Below, piece by piece: positions 25,826 to 35,526 of a stretch of 64,000 nt of DNA. Positions within the stretch are counted from its first letter, which is position 1. The number at the start of each line of letters is the position of its first letter. The notes under the pieces were generated by a model, which was not told where the DNA came from, made no database searches, and worked only from the letters and a program-made list of their open reading frames with translations. Both the position numbers and the translations under genes were made by a program. This DNA is from Mucilaginibacter_A sp964236465 (GTDB taxonomy: Bacteria; Bacteroidota; Bacteroidia; Sphingobacteriales; Sphingobacteriaceae). The stretch is taken from the NCBI GenBank assembly GCA_964236465.1, contig CAXSBZ010000002.1, forward strand, positions 62,001-126,000, read 5' to 3'.

Positions 25826-25857
25826 AAATCCTGCTGTTAAGTTAACAGCAGGATTTT
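25826..25857. terminator. Terminator near the ABM gene promoter
   Basis: AAAATCCTGCTGTTAA and TTAACAGCAGGATTTT (25828-25857) form an almost loopless inverted repeat. It serves the gene at 25882 poorly, as it is downstream of that gene's stop on the minus strand by about 25 bases, which fits a terminator for it. A GAAGTAT 12-mer lies between them. Confidence 0.75.
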
Positions 25858-25881
25858 GAGGTGATAAAAGAAGTATGATAA

Positions 25882-26223
25882 TTAATAAATTGCTTTACGT
25901 TTGGTTATGGTATGTGTTCCGGCACGAGATTTTCCTTTATCTGTTTCATTTCCAACCACATAGCCTGCGCCGGCACCCAATGCGCCGCCAATCAGCGCAC
26001 CTTTAACACCATGGCCAATTAGTGCGCCACCCAAAGCACCTGCACCACCGCCAATGATAGCATCTTTTGCCCTTTTGGACATGCCGTGGCGGGTTTTAGT
26101 TTTGGTAAGATACTTGTGGCCATTCTTGTAGTAAGTGTGCTTAGCAGTTTGCGCCTGCACAAAATCTGCATTAGCGGCAGATAGCGTAAAGATTACGGCA
26201 AAAATTAAAATCAGTTTTTTCAT
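25882..26223 (-). CDS. Secreted glycine-zipper protein
   Basis: A 113-residue protein with a signal peptide (KKLILIFAVIFTLSAANA, cleavage near AQA at about 24). It carries a glycine zipper (IIGGGAGALGGALIGHGVKG and on to GAGAGYVVG), followed by a short basic tail. Such YMGG/glycine-zipper proteins are common small envelope proteins of unknown role. I start at MKKLILIF, not the ATG six codons upstream. Monocistronic. Confidence 0.85.
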   Translation of the reverse strand: MKKLILIFAVIFTLSAANADFVQAQTAKHTYYKNGHKYLTKTKTRHGMSKRAKDAIIGGGAGALGGALIGHGVKGALIGGALGAGAGYVVGNETDKGKSRAGTHTITKRKAIY

Positions 26224-26359
26224 GGATAAGTTTAAATTCATAAGATTGATAAAGTAAATAAATAATACTTTATCTTTTTAACGAATTTTTTGTGCTAAAG
26301 TTCAATACTTATAATGCGTAATTTTCTTCTTTGTCAAGCTGATACTAATTTTGACCTGA

Positions 26360-26412
26360 TAAAAACAGCATCCGAATTTATTAAACGGATTTTATGTTGA
26401 TAAAAGAAGCAT
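26360..26412. repeat. Two direct 12-mers, ACAGCAT then GAAGCAT
   Basis: A TAAAAACAGCAT copy (26360-26371) is followed by TTTTATGTTGATAAAAGAAG-CAT (core 26401-26412). The second abuts the stop codon of the convergently oriented hydrolase gene. They are in the same direction, so they do not form a hairpin. Confidence 0.85.
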
Positions 26413-27132
26413 TTATCTTTTCAGCTTTTGGATAAAAAATTCCAGCGTTAAACCCCAGGCCAGTTCTGCGGCTTCGGCATTAAAACTGGCTCGTTCATCG
26501 CAGAAAAAGCCATGGTCGGCATCAGAAAACTCAACATAAACAAACTTTTTTTGAGCATTGGTGAGTTCTGTTTTAACGGTTTCAATCTGCTCTTTCGGGA
26601 TGTGCTGATCTTTTCCTCCCCAAAAAAATAAATGCGGTGCCTGCAAAGAAGCTGCCCGCTTGATGAGTTCTGGTGCAATGCCACCGCCATAATAAGAAAC
26701 CGCCGCTTTGAATGGCAACAACGTATTGGCCAAAAAACTAACGCGGCCACCAAGGCAATATCCGGTAGCAACAACTTGACTATGAATCACTTGCGCATTG
26801 CTATTGAGCCAGTTCCAGGCAGCGTGGATATCGGCCTCTAAACCTGCAACGGTGATGGCTTGCATGTGCGGCATGGCAGAAGGAAAATCAGTATAATCAA
26901 TCTCGATGCCAGCCGGCGCGGAGCGATGGAAAAGTTCTGGGGCGATAACCAAATAACCTTCATCGGCAAAACGATCAGCCAGTTTGCGGATGTGATGGTT
27001 CACCCCAAAAGCTTCCTGAAATAAAATTAAAGCAGGAAAAGGGCTTTTGCCATGCACCGGAATGGATGTATAAGCCTGCATAGTGGTGCCGTCGGCAACG
27101 GATAATTGCACAAAATTTTGTAGAGCTGACAT
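26413..27132 (-). CDS. Dienelactone hydrolase family protein
   Basis: A 239-residue alpha/beta hydrolase of the dienelactone hydrolase family. The nucleophile elbow GYCLGGR holds the catalytic Cys, with Asp in GGKDQHIP and His in DADHGFF, giving the Cys-Asp-His triad. EAFGVNHHIRKLADRFA is the typical N-terminal stretch. I start at MSALQNFVQL. The substrate is not evident, since the neighbours give no aromatic-degradation context. A GCAGTAT 12-mer variant lies just upstream (27147). Confidence 0.92.
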   Translation of the reverse strand: MSALQNFVQLSVADGTTMQAYTSIPVHGKSPFPALILFQEAFGVNHHIRKLADRFADEGYLVIAPELFHRSAPAGIEIDYTDFPSAMPHMQAITVAGLEADIHAAWNWLNSNAQVIHSQVVATGYCLGGRVSFLANTLLPFKAAVSYYGGGIAPELIKRAASLQAPHLFFWGGKDQHIPKEQIETVKTELTNAQKKFVYVEFSDADHGFFCDERASFNAEAAELAWGLTLEFFIQKLKR

Positions 27133-27254
27133 AGTTTTTTTATTGGTAAAAGCAGTATTTGCCAAAAATGGTTTGCAGGACAGATGCTTTTTCTATCACC
27201 TAAAAATCAGGATCAGCCGAGCTTGTTTTTGTTGGGTTTGGGTTGAAAAACACG

Positions 27255-27908
27255 TTAGTTCTGCACCGGCATTTCCCTCAATTCCTGCGGCGTAAGTTGC
27301 TTGTAACCTGTTGGCGTGGAGAATACACCTGCCGGAACAGGTTCAAATTTAAGCTGTTTTACGGTTACTTTCATTTTCATCACGGCCTGGCTGATGGTGA
27401 AAGCGAGCGGCACGCCCAAAGTAGAATCCAGCATCATCGTTATTGAATTTTGCGGTACGGCAATCTTACTGGTAAACCAGGCTTCCGTGGTTTCACCGGA
27501 CAATTTGTCCTGAAAAAGATATTTTTGGGCCGGATAACCGGCAATCGTTTTGGTTTCTTTTTGTGGCGTAACCGTATGCGGCGGCAACGTGCCAATTTCT
27601 TCTGCCTGCTCGGCTTTGTTGTAATCTACCTTAAACTGCCGGAAAGCAGATTTCAGCAAAACACGCATAAAACCGGTTTTTTTATCCGTGATGATCGTAG
27701 TCGATTCCTGTTTGGATTCTTGGATGCTCACGGTAGAATCACCTTTAAAATATACTTTGGCTTCTTTCGGCAAAAAAGCTGCAAAACGCTTTAAACTGTC
27801 CGGCAGCTGGTACTCCAGTTGGTAAGTAACGGAACCTTCATCATTACTTTTATGATTGCAGGCAGCTAAAAACAGGATGGAAACGAATGCTGCAAAAATA
27901 TTTTTCAT
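27255..27908 (-). CDS. Putative lipoprotein, DUF4412/GLPGLI-like
   Basis: A 217-residue lipoprotein. The signal ends in the lipobox LAAC (Cys17). The mature part has a beta-rich pattern with ITDKKTGFMRVLL and KTIAGYPAQKYLFQ, the latter typical of DUF4412 and GLPGLI-type Bacteroidota proteins (the 'AGYxAxKY' turn). It is probably an outer-membrane or periplasmic lipoprotein of unknown function. No operon partner is obvious; the hydrolase lies 120 bases downstream. Confidence 0.75.
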   Translation of the reverse strand: MKNIFAAFVSILFLAACNHKSNDEGSVTYQLEYQLPDSLKRFAAFLPKEAKVYFKGDSTVSIQESKQESTTIITDKKTGFMRVLLKSAFRQFKVDYNKAEQAEEIGTLPPHTVTPQKETKTIAGYPAQKYLFQDKLSGETTEAWFTSKIAVPQNSITMMLDSTLGVPLAFTISQAVMKMKVTVKQLKFEPVPAGVFSTPTGYKQLTPQELREMPVQN

Positions 27909-28367
27909 AAATGGATTTTTTCGATTTGGTTTTGTGTAGGCAAGTATATTCCTTATTTCAACCTAAAACAATAAATTATATTGATAAAAGAAGCTTGTAT
28001 TTTAACGAAAACCACCATCTTTCAATCTCAAAATATGCCGGTTGCCATGCTTCTTTTATCGGTACAATTCTTTGATCTGCCGATGCTTGATTTTGTGTGC
28101 TTTCGGTATGTGTTACCTGATAACTTTATAAAATCCTGTTGCTTTTGTTCGAATTGAGAAATTAGCTGGTTTTATCGCGACAAAATATTAATAACTCTTG
28201 TTTAAAACAGTTTTTTTGCAAAAACATTTAATTTTTCCACAATAATATTAATCAACAAAACAATTTATATCTTGGTTTTGTCATCTGATTGAAAATCAAA
28301 CTTTTAATCTATTGGCTTAGATGCCAGTTTCGGGGTTTTTTGTAAACGTATATTAACTAATTGTATC
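27909..28367. other. 459-base AT-rich intergenic region
   Basis: It holds a degenerate 12-mer (27985, ending CTT) and an exact one (28047) that face each other, the promoter of the lipoprotein, and an AT-rich stretch before the small gene at 28368. I see no RNA gene or other ORF. Confidence 0.6.
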
Positions 28368-28613
28368 ATGGAATTTTTAGTCAATGCTTTCAAAACAAAA
28401 AAACAGCATCATTTATCCGAATTATTGATTTCTAAAGAGCAGCTCCAGCAAACCATTGGTCGGGATTTTAACAAATCTATCGCCAATATCTTGGGCTTGG
28501 TTTCTTTGCTGGATGAAAACTGTACTTCCGGTCAGGATTTTGAAGATATCCGCCGTTATTTATCTACCGAAGCAAATAACTTGGATGTAATGGTTAAGAA
28601 TATTTGCGCTTAA
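28368..28613 (+). CDS. Small protein resembling an isolated, degenerate DHp helix pair
   Basis: An 81-residue, all-helical protein. IGRDFNKSIANILGLVSLLD (about 30-49) matches the H-box of histidine kinases (xHDLRxPLxNILGL), but the phospho-acceptor His is replaced by Arg and the Pro by Ser. A second helix, FEDIRRYLSTEANNLDVMVKNI, follows as in a DHp hairpin. No ATPase domain is attached. It might be a decoy or dimer partner of a kinase, but this is a motif-level guess. Confidence 0.6.
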   Translation: MEFLVNAFKTKKQHHLSELLISKEQLQQTIGRDFNKSIANILGLVSLLDENCTSGQDFEDIRRYLSTEANNLDVMVKNICA

Positions 28614-28696
28614 ACGCTTCGGAGATTGTTTTTTATCATGCTGTTTTTACCGGCATAAATTTGTGATGAGAAACATATTTTTGCCGGATTATAACT

Positions 28697-28936
28697 TTAC
28701 TTGGCAGAAATCCAATCCTCTTTCTTGTCTATCTGGTCGCCAAGCTCCTGCACTTGAGAATTGTGCAGCCATTCTTCTTTCTCACATATCCAACCCGATT
28801 CAAGCCGCCGCAATTCAATACTAACCAGTATGTTCCTGCCGATAAACCGGTATAAACCATCACATTCTGCTGTTACCTTGCCATAAATCTGTCCCAAAAT
28901 CGGACTGGTAAAATATACCTCCATCTCGTTTTTCAT
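28697..28936 (-). CDS. Small hypothetical protein
   Basis: A 79-residue hydrophilic protein (from MKNEMEVYFTSP) with beta-strand-like YGKVTAECDGLYRFIG and a charged tail (KKEDWISAK). There is no signal peptide or membrane segment. A longer frame adds 21 residues upstream with no better start. I do not recognise the family. It is on the opposite strand to, and convergent with, the gene at 28368. Confidence 0.6.
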   Translation of the reverse strand: MKNEMEVYFTSPILGQIYGKVTAECDGLYRFIGRNILVSIELRRLESGWICEKEEWLHNSQVQELGDQIDKKEDWISAK

Positions 28937-29131
28937 GCTTTGCTGTGTATTCAGTACCAAGGGTTGCAAAACGCTTGCTCCTAACACTTTTACAGCCAAA
29001 TGAGATTGAAAGTTGCAGCAAAAGCTTCTTTTATCACCTATTTTTTAGTTTGATAATTTGAATAAAACGATTGCTGCAAAAGCTTGTCGGCAAGTAAGTT
29101 CCAAGTTTAACCTGCCGACAAGAAGATAAAT

Positions 29132-32100
29132 TTATTTAACCACAATTAATTTTTTGGTTAATATATTTTTCCCACTCATCAAATTGATGATATAAGAACC
29201 GGTTTGCAGGTTTCCAACGTTCAGCATTAGCTGGGTTTTGGTGTTGGCTTGCGTCATGGCATCAAACAATTTACCCATTAGCTGGCCTTTTGCGTTGTAC
29301 ATCAGGATAGTAGTTTGCCCGGCATCCGGCAAAGCAAATTCTACATTGGTTTGCTGCACGGCCGGGTTTGGGTAGATAAACAAGCCGATTTTTACCGTTT
29401 CAGAAACAATATCTGTAGCAGTTATTGCTGCAGGAATGCTGCTATTGGCTTTAAAAAGTGTGGTGCCTAATTGCGCAGCATTGTACGGCGAAAGGTATTT
29501 GCCGGGCAGCGGACTTTCAACTGTTCCGCCGGGCAGCTGCCATTGCACCGATAAGTTATCACCGCCGGCACCTTGTTTGTGCAACGTTTCGATGTAGTAT
29601 TTTTTGCCTGCAACCAAACTTATAGTGGCAGATTGTTGCGAGGCGTATTTTGTCCATTCCCGGAAACTTGTCCAACTGACTACATTTGCAATCCTGACTT
29701 TATTGGCCGGATTATCATCCGTAGAAAGATATAATTCTGCCGCATCATCAGCAGCCAACCAAAAAACATAACCGCCGGTTTGCGGCGCGCAGATGTATCC
29801 GCGGATGCGCGAAGCATAATTATCACCAACACCTCCCGGCCCTTCCAATGCGGTGAGCTGGCTGCTGGAAGTTGGTGCGGTTTGAAAAGAAAAATCTGAA
29901 ATATTATTACCGGGAACATTCCGCCATTCCTCACGCAAAATTGTTCCGGTAGCCGAACAAGTAGTTGAAGCAGGCGAAACTATAAAACTTTGTGTTACTG
30001 ATTTTGCAGTGGTAAAAGAAGCATTGCCCGCCTGAGAAGCTTCTACCACTACGGTTCCGCTGCCGGTGATGCTGAGCATATTGCCCGAAATTGTAGCAGG
30101 CCCGGAAACAATTCTGAAACTAACAGCCAGCCCGGACGAAGCCGTAGCCGAGAGCGCAAAAGCTGCATCGCCAATAGTTTTTGAAGCAAGCGCGGCAAAA
30201 CTAATTGTTTGATCTGCTGCAGCTACTACCAAAGTGGTGTATGGCGATAAATGGGTTCCAGCAATCGGCGTTTCTGTCGTGCCATCCGGCAGCTGCCATT
30301 GCACAGACAAGTTATCGCCGCCGCCACCTTCTTTCTGCAAAGCTTCGATATAATATTTTTTGCCGGCCTGCAACGCAATCGTAATTGATTTTTGGGTTAG
30401 ATATTTGCCAAATTCACGAAAACTCGTCCAGCTATCGTTGTAAGCAATCCGTGTTTTGTTGGATGGATTATCATCCGACGACAGCCATAGTTCTCCGGCA
30501 TCATCGCTGGCGATCCAAAAAGTATAGCTGCCGGTTTGCGGTGGAAAAACGTAGCCACGAATGCGGGAACCATAATTATCGGCTGCATCTTTTGGCCCTT
30601 CGAAAGAAGCGATCTGAGCGGTTGAAGTTGGCGTAGTTTGAAGCGGAATATCGGCAATTGTGTTTCCGCCGGCGTTATCCCATTCCTCTCTGCTAATTGA
30701 TCCTGAACCGGTTGCTACAACCGCAGTTGCAGTTGCAGTATCCACGTAAGGCGACAAATGGTTTCCCGCGATCGGCGTTTCCATCGTAGCATCCGGTAAT
30801 TGCCATTGCACAGATAAATTATCGCTGCCGCCGCCTTCTTTCTGCAAAGCTTCAATATAATATTTTTTGCCGGCCTGCAAGGTAATAGCAACTGATTTTT
30901 GGGTTGGATATTTGCCAAACTCCCGGTAATTTGTCCAGCCATCCACATAAGCAATCCGTGTTTTGTTAGCCGGATTATCATCCGAAGAAAGCCATAATTC
31001 CCCAGCATCATCCGTAGCCAGCCAGAACGTGTAAAGTCCGGTTTGTGGTGCACAAACATAACCGCGGATGCGGGAACCGTAATTATCGGCTGCATCTTTT
31101 GGTCCTTCAAAAGAAGTAAGCTGACTGGTTGAAGTGGGTTTGGTTTGAAGCGGGATATTGGCAATGCCGGTGCCTCCAACATTGTCCCATTCTTCCCGCA
31201 GGATCGTTCCGGTAGCAGCACAACTTACGGCAGCAACATTACCGGTGGTGTTTGTTGCTGCCGTGTCCGCGACCAATACCGCGGAGTTGAACGGATTGAG
31301 TTTGATACTCCCGGTATAGCTGTTTCCGGCAGCATCGTAGCTTTGGCTGGCAGTGGCAAAGCTTTGAACTGCAGAACTGGTATTGTACAAAAAGCTAATA
31401 TATTTTGCAGGATTGGTAGCCGTAACATCGGTCTGCTCCAAACGAATATTGTCTAAATACAAGGCTGCTGATTGCTCGGGCACATCAAACACAATGCTGG
31501 CATTGCTTTCTGTAGCGGTAGCAGTGAATACAAACTCTTTTTCGGTTCGGCTGCTGTTAATTGTTGCTGATAACCGCGCCGACAAATCAGCATAACCTCC
31601 TGTACTTTGGCGCAAGTAAGCCGTTATGGCCTTGCCTGTATTTGTACCCAGCATACTGAGGCGCAACCGGTAGCTTTTACCAGCCGTTACAGAACCAATA
31701 CCAATTACTACAGAACCATAATTATTACCTGTATTTGAAGCATTTGAAAACGATACTTTCAGTGCGCCGCCGTCTAGCGCACCGCTGCTCCAAGCCGTCG
31801 TGCAGTTACCCGCCGAAGCATATGCGTATAATCCGTTTGTGTTTGCATCGAAAGTACCGTTTGCATATTGGTTGCTGCCCGTAGTTTTATTTATTGTATA
31901 GGCCGCAACATTGTGCGTAGGTGTGGTAGAACCCTGATCTTTACCATATAGTAGCTTCCATGATTCCACACTCAATGTACGATAACTATAGGTGCCATTT
32001 ACTTGTTGCAGTACCCCGATTACCTGATCATTATTCAGCGGCCGGTCATAATAGTTCTGACTGAACGTACCGAAGTTTGCAATATCATTGTCTTTCGACT

Positions 32101-33748
32101 TGTATTCTGCCGGCATCTGCCCGGCCTGGAGGGCATAAAAGATATTACTTGTTACCGAACAATTATAAACCGGTTTATCTGCCGCTACATTGTCGTGCTC
32201 CATTACCAGCTGCGTAATGCCGTTGTTATAAAGCGTATTTTGGCTGATTGTTATGTCGTGCGCATTGTGGATATACATGCCGTAAGTAGCGCAATTGGCC
32301 ACCGTATTGCCTGTAACCGCTACCTGCCCTGCATTATCATCAATATAAATTCCATGGGAGTAAGCTTTATTCGGGTTGTCCGTTCCGGCAGGTGCGCCTT
32401 TGCCGTTCAGTACGATATTACCCGAAACTATCCTACCCGTATTTTGCGGCGCATTGGAACCGTTGTTCCAGGTGTAAATTCCGCCGCCATCATCTTTAAC
32501 CATGGTAAAGTTGCTTACCACATTATTTTTGATCGTAACATTGTTTCCGCTGAAGCTTAGCGCGATGTAACCTGTACTGTCGATCACGTTATTAGCTACC
32601 AAATTATTGTCGCCGCCAATCGTAATCCCTTCATAAGTTCCATCACCGTTATCGCCCATACCGGCATCCATACCCGTGTTTTTGATCTGGTTATTTCTCA
32701 GCACTGTTCCGTTTCCGCCGTTCACACTGATGGCATTATTGGCTGTGTGCCAGATCAGCGTGTTCTCCACCGTCAGCCCTTCTGTACCTGTTGCATTGAT
32801 CGCGTTTTTGCCTGAAAACAACAGCTCGCAACCGGAAACATGAATATTCTGTGCCGCACTGATCTCCATCGCACTTGCCGTAGCACCACTTAGCCGTAAC
32901 CCTTCAAATGATAAATTACTTTGGTTGATGATGCGTACCAGCGTTTCAGTAACGCCTGCCCGCACTGCACTCGGGTTGCTTCCGGAAAACAGTCGCAGGG
33001 TTTTGCTGCTTGCATTGTAATACCATTCTCCTTCGCTATCCAGTGTGGCCGGGTGGTTTTGTATAAAATAGCCAAAACCCGTTGCACCCCAGTAGCCCGT
33101 AGGCGAACTGTAATTTAGCGTAGTGCCGGATTGTGTAGTGATGTTGTTTTGGTCAATTATCCAATGTGTTTTGCGCAGCACCAATTGCCCGCCAGCCCAG
33201 TTTTGCCCGGCCAGTTTGCTATCTGTAATGGAGTTATTTGTGTTGAAGCTATCGTATGTCAAGTAGCCGCCGTTGGCAGCCGTAGCATTCGGGTAGCGGC
33301 CTACTGCTTTTGCTGCACCATTTACCGTCAAGGTGTTCAAGTATGAAAGCCCGCCTGGAACCGTAGCTTCCCAAACGTTGCCGCCTTTTTGCACAAAACC
33401 CGTTAGCTGTACAAAACCTGTCAGCTCCGGCAATGCCCCGTCTCCGTAAGCACCAAAAGTAATTGCCGCGCCGTTACCGCCGGAGCAATTTAATGTTAAC
33501 GTTCCGCTGAAGGTATCGCCCCGCTTAAATAGTACCCGGTCGCCTGCTTGTAACTGTCCGCTCACTGCGCTTACTTTGGCCAAACTTTGCCATGGCGTGC
33601 CCATCTGCTGCGCTGTAGCCATGCTCCGGCTATCATCGCCCCCACTTGACGAAACGTAATAAGTTGTGGCAAAAACATTTAAATTTAACAGGCATAAAAA
33701 CAGTACAGATGATAATCTGACCGGAAAACATAAGTAAAAGTTCGTCAT
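29132..33748 (-). CDS. T9SS-exported parallel beta-helix protein with three PA14 domains
   Basis: A 1538-residue surface or secreted protein. In order: signal peptide (about 1-26); right-handed parallel beta-helix (about 60-550, with repeats such as NNQIKNTG and GNNVTIKNNVVS); a carbohydrate-binding-like beta-sandwich (about 640-775); PA14 domains at about 848-1000, 1016-1168 and 1268-1426; an Ig/MBG-like insert (about 1178-1254, IGDAAFALSATASSGL); and a type A T9SS sorting domain (about 1455-1538, starting IYPNPAVQQ). Beta-helix plus PA14 suggests polysaccharide binding or cleavage. No lyase residues can be named. The PA14 copies are similar at DNA level too. An exact 12-mer lies in it (30013). 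Confidence 0.9.
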   Translation of the reverse strand: MTNFYLCFPVRLSSVLFLCLLNLNVFATTYYVSSSGGDDSRSMATAQQMGTPWQSLAKVSAVSGQLQAGDRVLFKRGDTFSGTLTLNCSGGNGAAITFGAYGDGALPELTGFVQLTGFVQKGGNVWEATVPGGLSYLNTLTVNGAAKAVGRYPNATAANGGYLTYDSFNTNNSITDSKLAGQNWAGGQLVLRKTHWIIDQNNITTQSGTTLNYSSPTGYWGATGFGYFIQNHPATLDSEGEWYYNASSKTLRLFSGSNPSAVRAGVTETLVRIINQSNLSFEGLRLSGATASAMEISAAQNIHVSGCELLFSGKNAINATGTEGLTVENTLIWHTANNAISVNGGNGTVLRNNQIKNTGMDAGMGDNGDGTYEGITIGGDNNLVANNVIDSTGYIALSFSGNNVTIKNNVVSNFTMVKDDGGGIYTWNNGSNAPQNTGRIVSGNIVLNGKGAPAGTDNPNKAYSHGIYIDDNAGQVAVTGNTVANCATYGMYIHNAHDITISQNTLYNNGITQLVMEHDNVAADKPVYNCSVTSNIFYALQAGQMPAEYKSKDNDIANFGTFSQNYYDRPLNNDQVIGVLQQVNGTYSYRTLSVESWKLLYGKDQGSTTPTHNVAAYTINKTTGSNQYANGTFDANTNGLYAYASAGNCTTAWSSGALDGGALKVSFSNASNTGNNYGSVVIGIGSVTAGKSYRLRLSMLGTNTGKAITAYLRQSTGGYADLSARLSATINSSRTEKEFVFTATATESNASIVFDVPEQSAALYLDNIRLEQTDVTATNPAKYISFLYNTSSAVQSFATASQSYDAAGNSYTGSIKLNPFNSAVLVADTAATNTTGNVAAVSCAATGTILREEWDNVGGTGIANIPLQTKPTSTSQLTSFEGPKDAADNYGSRIRGYVCAPQTGLYTFWLATDDAGELWLSSDDNPANKTRIAYVDGWTNYREFGKYPTQKSVAITLQAGKKYYIEALQKEGGGSDNLSVQWQLPDATMETPIAGNHLSPYVDTATATAVVATGSGSISREEWDNAGGNTIADIPLQTTPTSTAQIASFEGPKDAADNYGSRIRGYVFPPQTGSYTFWIASDDAGELWLSSDDNPSNKTRIAYNDSWTSFREFGKYLTQKSITIALQAGKKYYIEALQKEGGGGDNLSVQWQLPDGTTETPIAGTHLSPYTTLVVAAADQTISFAALASKTIGDAAFALSATASSGLAVSFRIVSGPATISGNMLSITGSGTVVVEASQAGNASFTTAKSVTQSFIVSPASTTCSATGTILREEWRNVPGNNISDFSFQTAPTSSSQLTALEGPGGVGDNYASRIRGYICAPQTGGYVFWLAADDAAELYLSTDDNPANKVRIANVVSWTSFREWTKYASQQSATISLVAGKKYYIETLHKQGAGGDNLSVQWQLPGGTVESPLPGKYLSPYNAAQLGTTLFKANSSIPAAITATDIVSETVKIGLFIYPNPAVQQTNVEFALPDAGQTTILMYNAKGQLMGKLFDAMTQANTKTQLMLNVGNLQTGSYIINLMSGKNILTKKLIVVK

Positions 33749-34005
33749 ATAAAATTTAGCTCAAGCAAGGATTTTAAAAGTAACTCTTTTTAGTACGCTT
33801 TAATATACTACGGCTAAAATTTTATGCTGTTACAAAAGAATTAAGATATATTTTACTTCATTAGAGTGATAATTCAACCCTAATAATCATCACACAACCA
33901 AATTTTATATCAAACGAGACCTATATTAATTCAAAATATAAAAATCATCTGTTTTTAAACTGTATTTTACCTTCAACTTAAAAAAATATTATCTACTTGT
34001 TTGCC
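33749..34005. promoter_or_regulatory. Divergent promoter region, T9SS protein and epimerase
   Basis: 257 very AT-rich bases between two divergent genes. It must hold both promoters, but I cannot identify a convincing TAnnTTTG element. No 12-mer occurs here. Confidence 0.4.
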
Positions 34006-35100
34006 ATGAAATTCATCGCCTTTGAAATATATAAGTATTCTATCCCGATGCAACCTTTTACCATCGCTATCGGCACAATGGATTTCGCCCAAAACCTGTT
34101 TGTCCGGGCGCATACCGATACCGGTTTCACTGGTGTTGGCGAATGTTCGGCTTTCCCGATGATTGTGGGCGAAACCCAAAACACGTGCTACGAACTGGCA
34201 AAAGACTTTGCTGCTTTGTGGAAAAACAAAGATGCGTTGGATATAGCAGCAAGGTTGGCGGAATTGGATTTGTACATCGCCAAAAATTATACGGTAAAAA
34301 GTGCATTCGATATGCTTTTATATGATCTGGCGGCCAAAAATGCAAACCAGCCTTTGTACCGGTTTTTGGGCGGAGAAAAAAGAAAGGTCGAAACCGATAT
34401 TACCATCGGGATTGCAACGCCGGAAGCAATGGCCCAATCTGCCATACAATTCAAAAATCAGGGTTTTAAGATCATCAAAGTAAAATTGGGCAAACCGGCT
34501 GCGGATGTAGAGCGCATCAAACAGATCAGAAATGCCATCGGCCCGGAAACCAAAATCAGGATTGATGCCAACCAGGGCTGGACTTTTGACGATGCTGTTT
34601 TTACCCTGCAAAATTTGGCACCTTATCAAATTGAGTTTTGCGAACAGCCGATGCGCACTTACAATGATGAATTGCTGCCCGAATTGTGCCAGCTTTCGCC
34701 CATTCCGATTATGGCTGATGAAAGTGTTTACACACATTATGATGCCGAGCGGATCATCCGGAACAAAGCCGCAAAATACATCAACATCAAATTTGCCAAA
34801 AGCGGCGGCATCAATGAAGCTATCAAGATCAATCAAATTGCCGAACAAAATAACATGCAATGTATGCAAGGCGGAATGCTGGAAAGCCGTTTGGCTTTAA
34901 CGGCCAATATTCATTTTGCAATGGCTTTTAAAAATATCTGTTTCTTTGACTTGGATACTTGTTTGTTGGGGCATTTGGTCGATCCGGTAATTGGCGGTTG
35001 CCAGTGCCATATTTCGGAGTTGGAATTGGATGATTCGCCAGGAATCGGGGCTGATATTGATCAGCAATATCTAGATAAATTGGAAAGCATAATTGTATAA
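34006..35100 (+). CDS. Dipeptide (L-Ala-D/L-Glu) epimerase, enolase superfamily
   Basis: A 364-residue member of the muconate-lactonizing subgroup of the enolase superfamily. The catalytic Lys pair is in IIKVKLGK and IKFAKSGG, and the metal ligands are Asp in RIDANQGW, Glu in EFCEQPM and Asp in MADESV. These fit dipeptide epimerases that recycle murein peptides. I start at MKFIAFEIYK; a TTG three codons upstream is possible. Exact specificity is inferred. It carries an ACAGCAT 12-mer at 34592, read as DAVFT. Confidence 0.88.
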   Translation: MKFIAFEIYKYSIPMQPFTIAIGTMDFAQNLFVRAHTDTGFTGVGECSAFPMIVGETQNTCYELAKDFAALWKNKDALDIAARLAELDLYIAKNYTVKSAFDMLLYDLAAKNANQPLYRFLGGEKRKVETDITIGIATPEAMAQSAIQFKNQGFKIIKVKLGKPAADVERIKQIRNAIGPETKIRIDANQGWTFDDAVFTLQNLAPYQIEFCEQPMRTYNDELLPELCQLSPIPIMADESVYTHYDAERIIRNKAAKYINIKFAKSGGINEAIKINQIAEQNNMQCMQGGMLESRLALTANIHFAMAFKNICFFDLDTCLLGHLVDPVIGGCQCHISELELDDSPGIGADIDQQYLDKLESIIV

Positions 35101-35109
35101 TTGATGCCA

Positions 35110-35231
35110 ATGCTTCTTTTACCCTATAAAAATTGGTATCGGTTTCAATCTAAATAAAACTAAAAAACAAAAGTTTACCAATTTTTAGGTGATAAAAGAA
35201 GCATCGAAAATAGATTGAACAAATTTTAAAC
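35110..35231. repeat. Long two-armed 12-mer element, copy B
   Basis: It has the same left arm (ATGCTTCTTTTACCCTATAA), right arm (TTTTTAGGTGATAAAAGAAG) and right flank (CATCGAAAATAGATTGAACA) as 18941-19060, with a diverged centre. It starts 10 bases after the epimerase stop. Confidence 0.87.
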
Positions 35232-35264
35232 AGCTCTAAAACAGGTTTATTTTTGAAGTTGGAC

Positions 35265-35377
35265 AAACGGGTTGAAACCCATTTTTACAAAACTGGCCGA
35301 GCCTACAACTCTATGAAAGCTGCAATTGCAGAGGCGTAGCCTCAGTACATTTTGTAGCAACGGATTTAAACCCGTTG
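35265..35377. repeat. REP-like palindromic element without transposase
   Basis: AAACGGGTTGAAACCC at the left mirrors GGATTTAAACCCGTTG at the right, with TTTTACAAAACTGGCCGAGC and GAGGCGTAGCCTC inside. The order and arms match 534-651 next to the Y1 transposase, so this is a non-autonomous copy. A 12-mer (35390) follows immediately. Confidence 0.78.
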
Positions 35378-35526
35378 ATTTTAGCATGATAAAAGAAGCA
35401 TATAATCTTCTCACTAATAAGCTTAAACAACTTCACTTGCAATTACTTCAAAGTAAGCTTTTTTTAATTTCAAAAAACTATTGGTTTAGTCAGCATGTTG
35501 TTCAGATCATAAATAAAAAAATAATT

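Noticed and set aside
30385..31595. Several open frames inside the T9SS gene
   Set aside because: They lie antisense or out of frame to three PA14 repeats and repeat with them, as expected for shadows.
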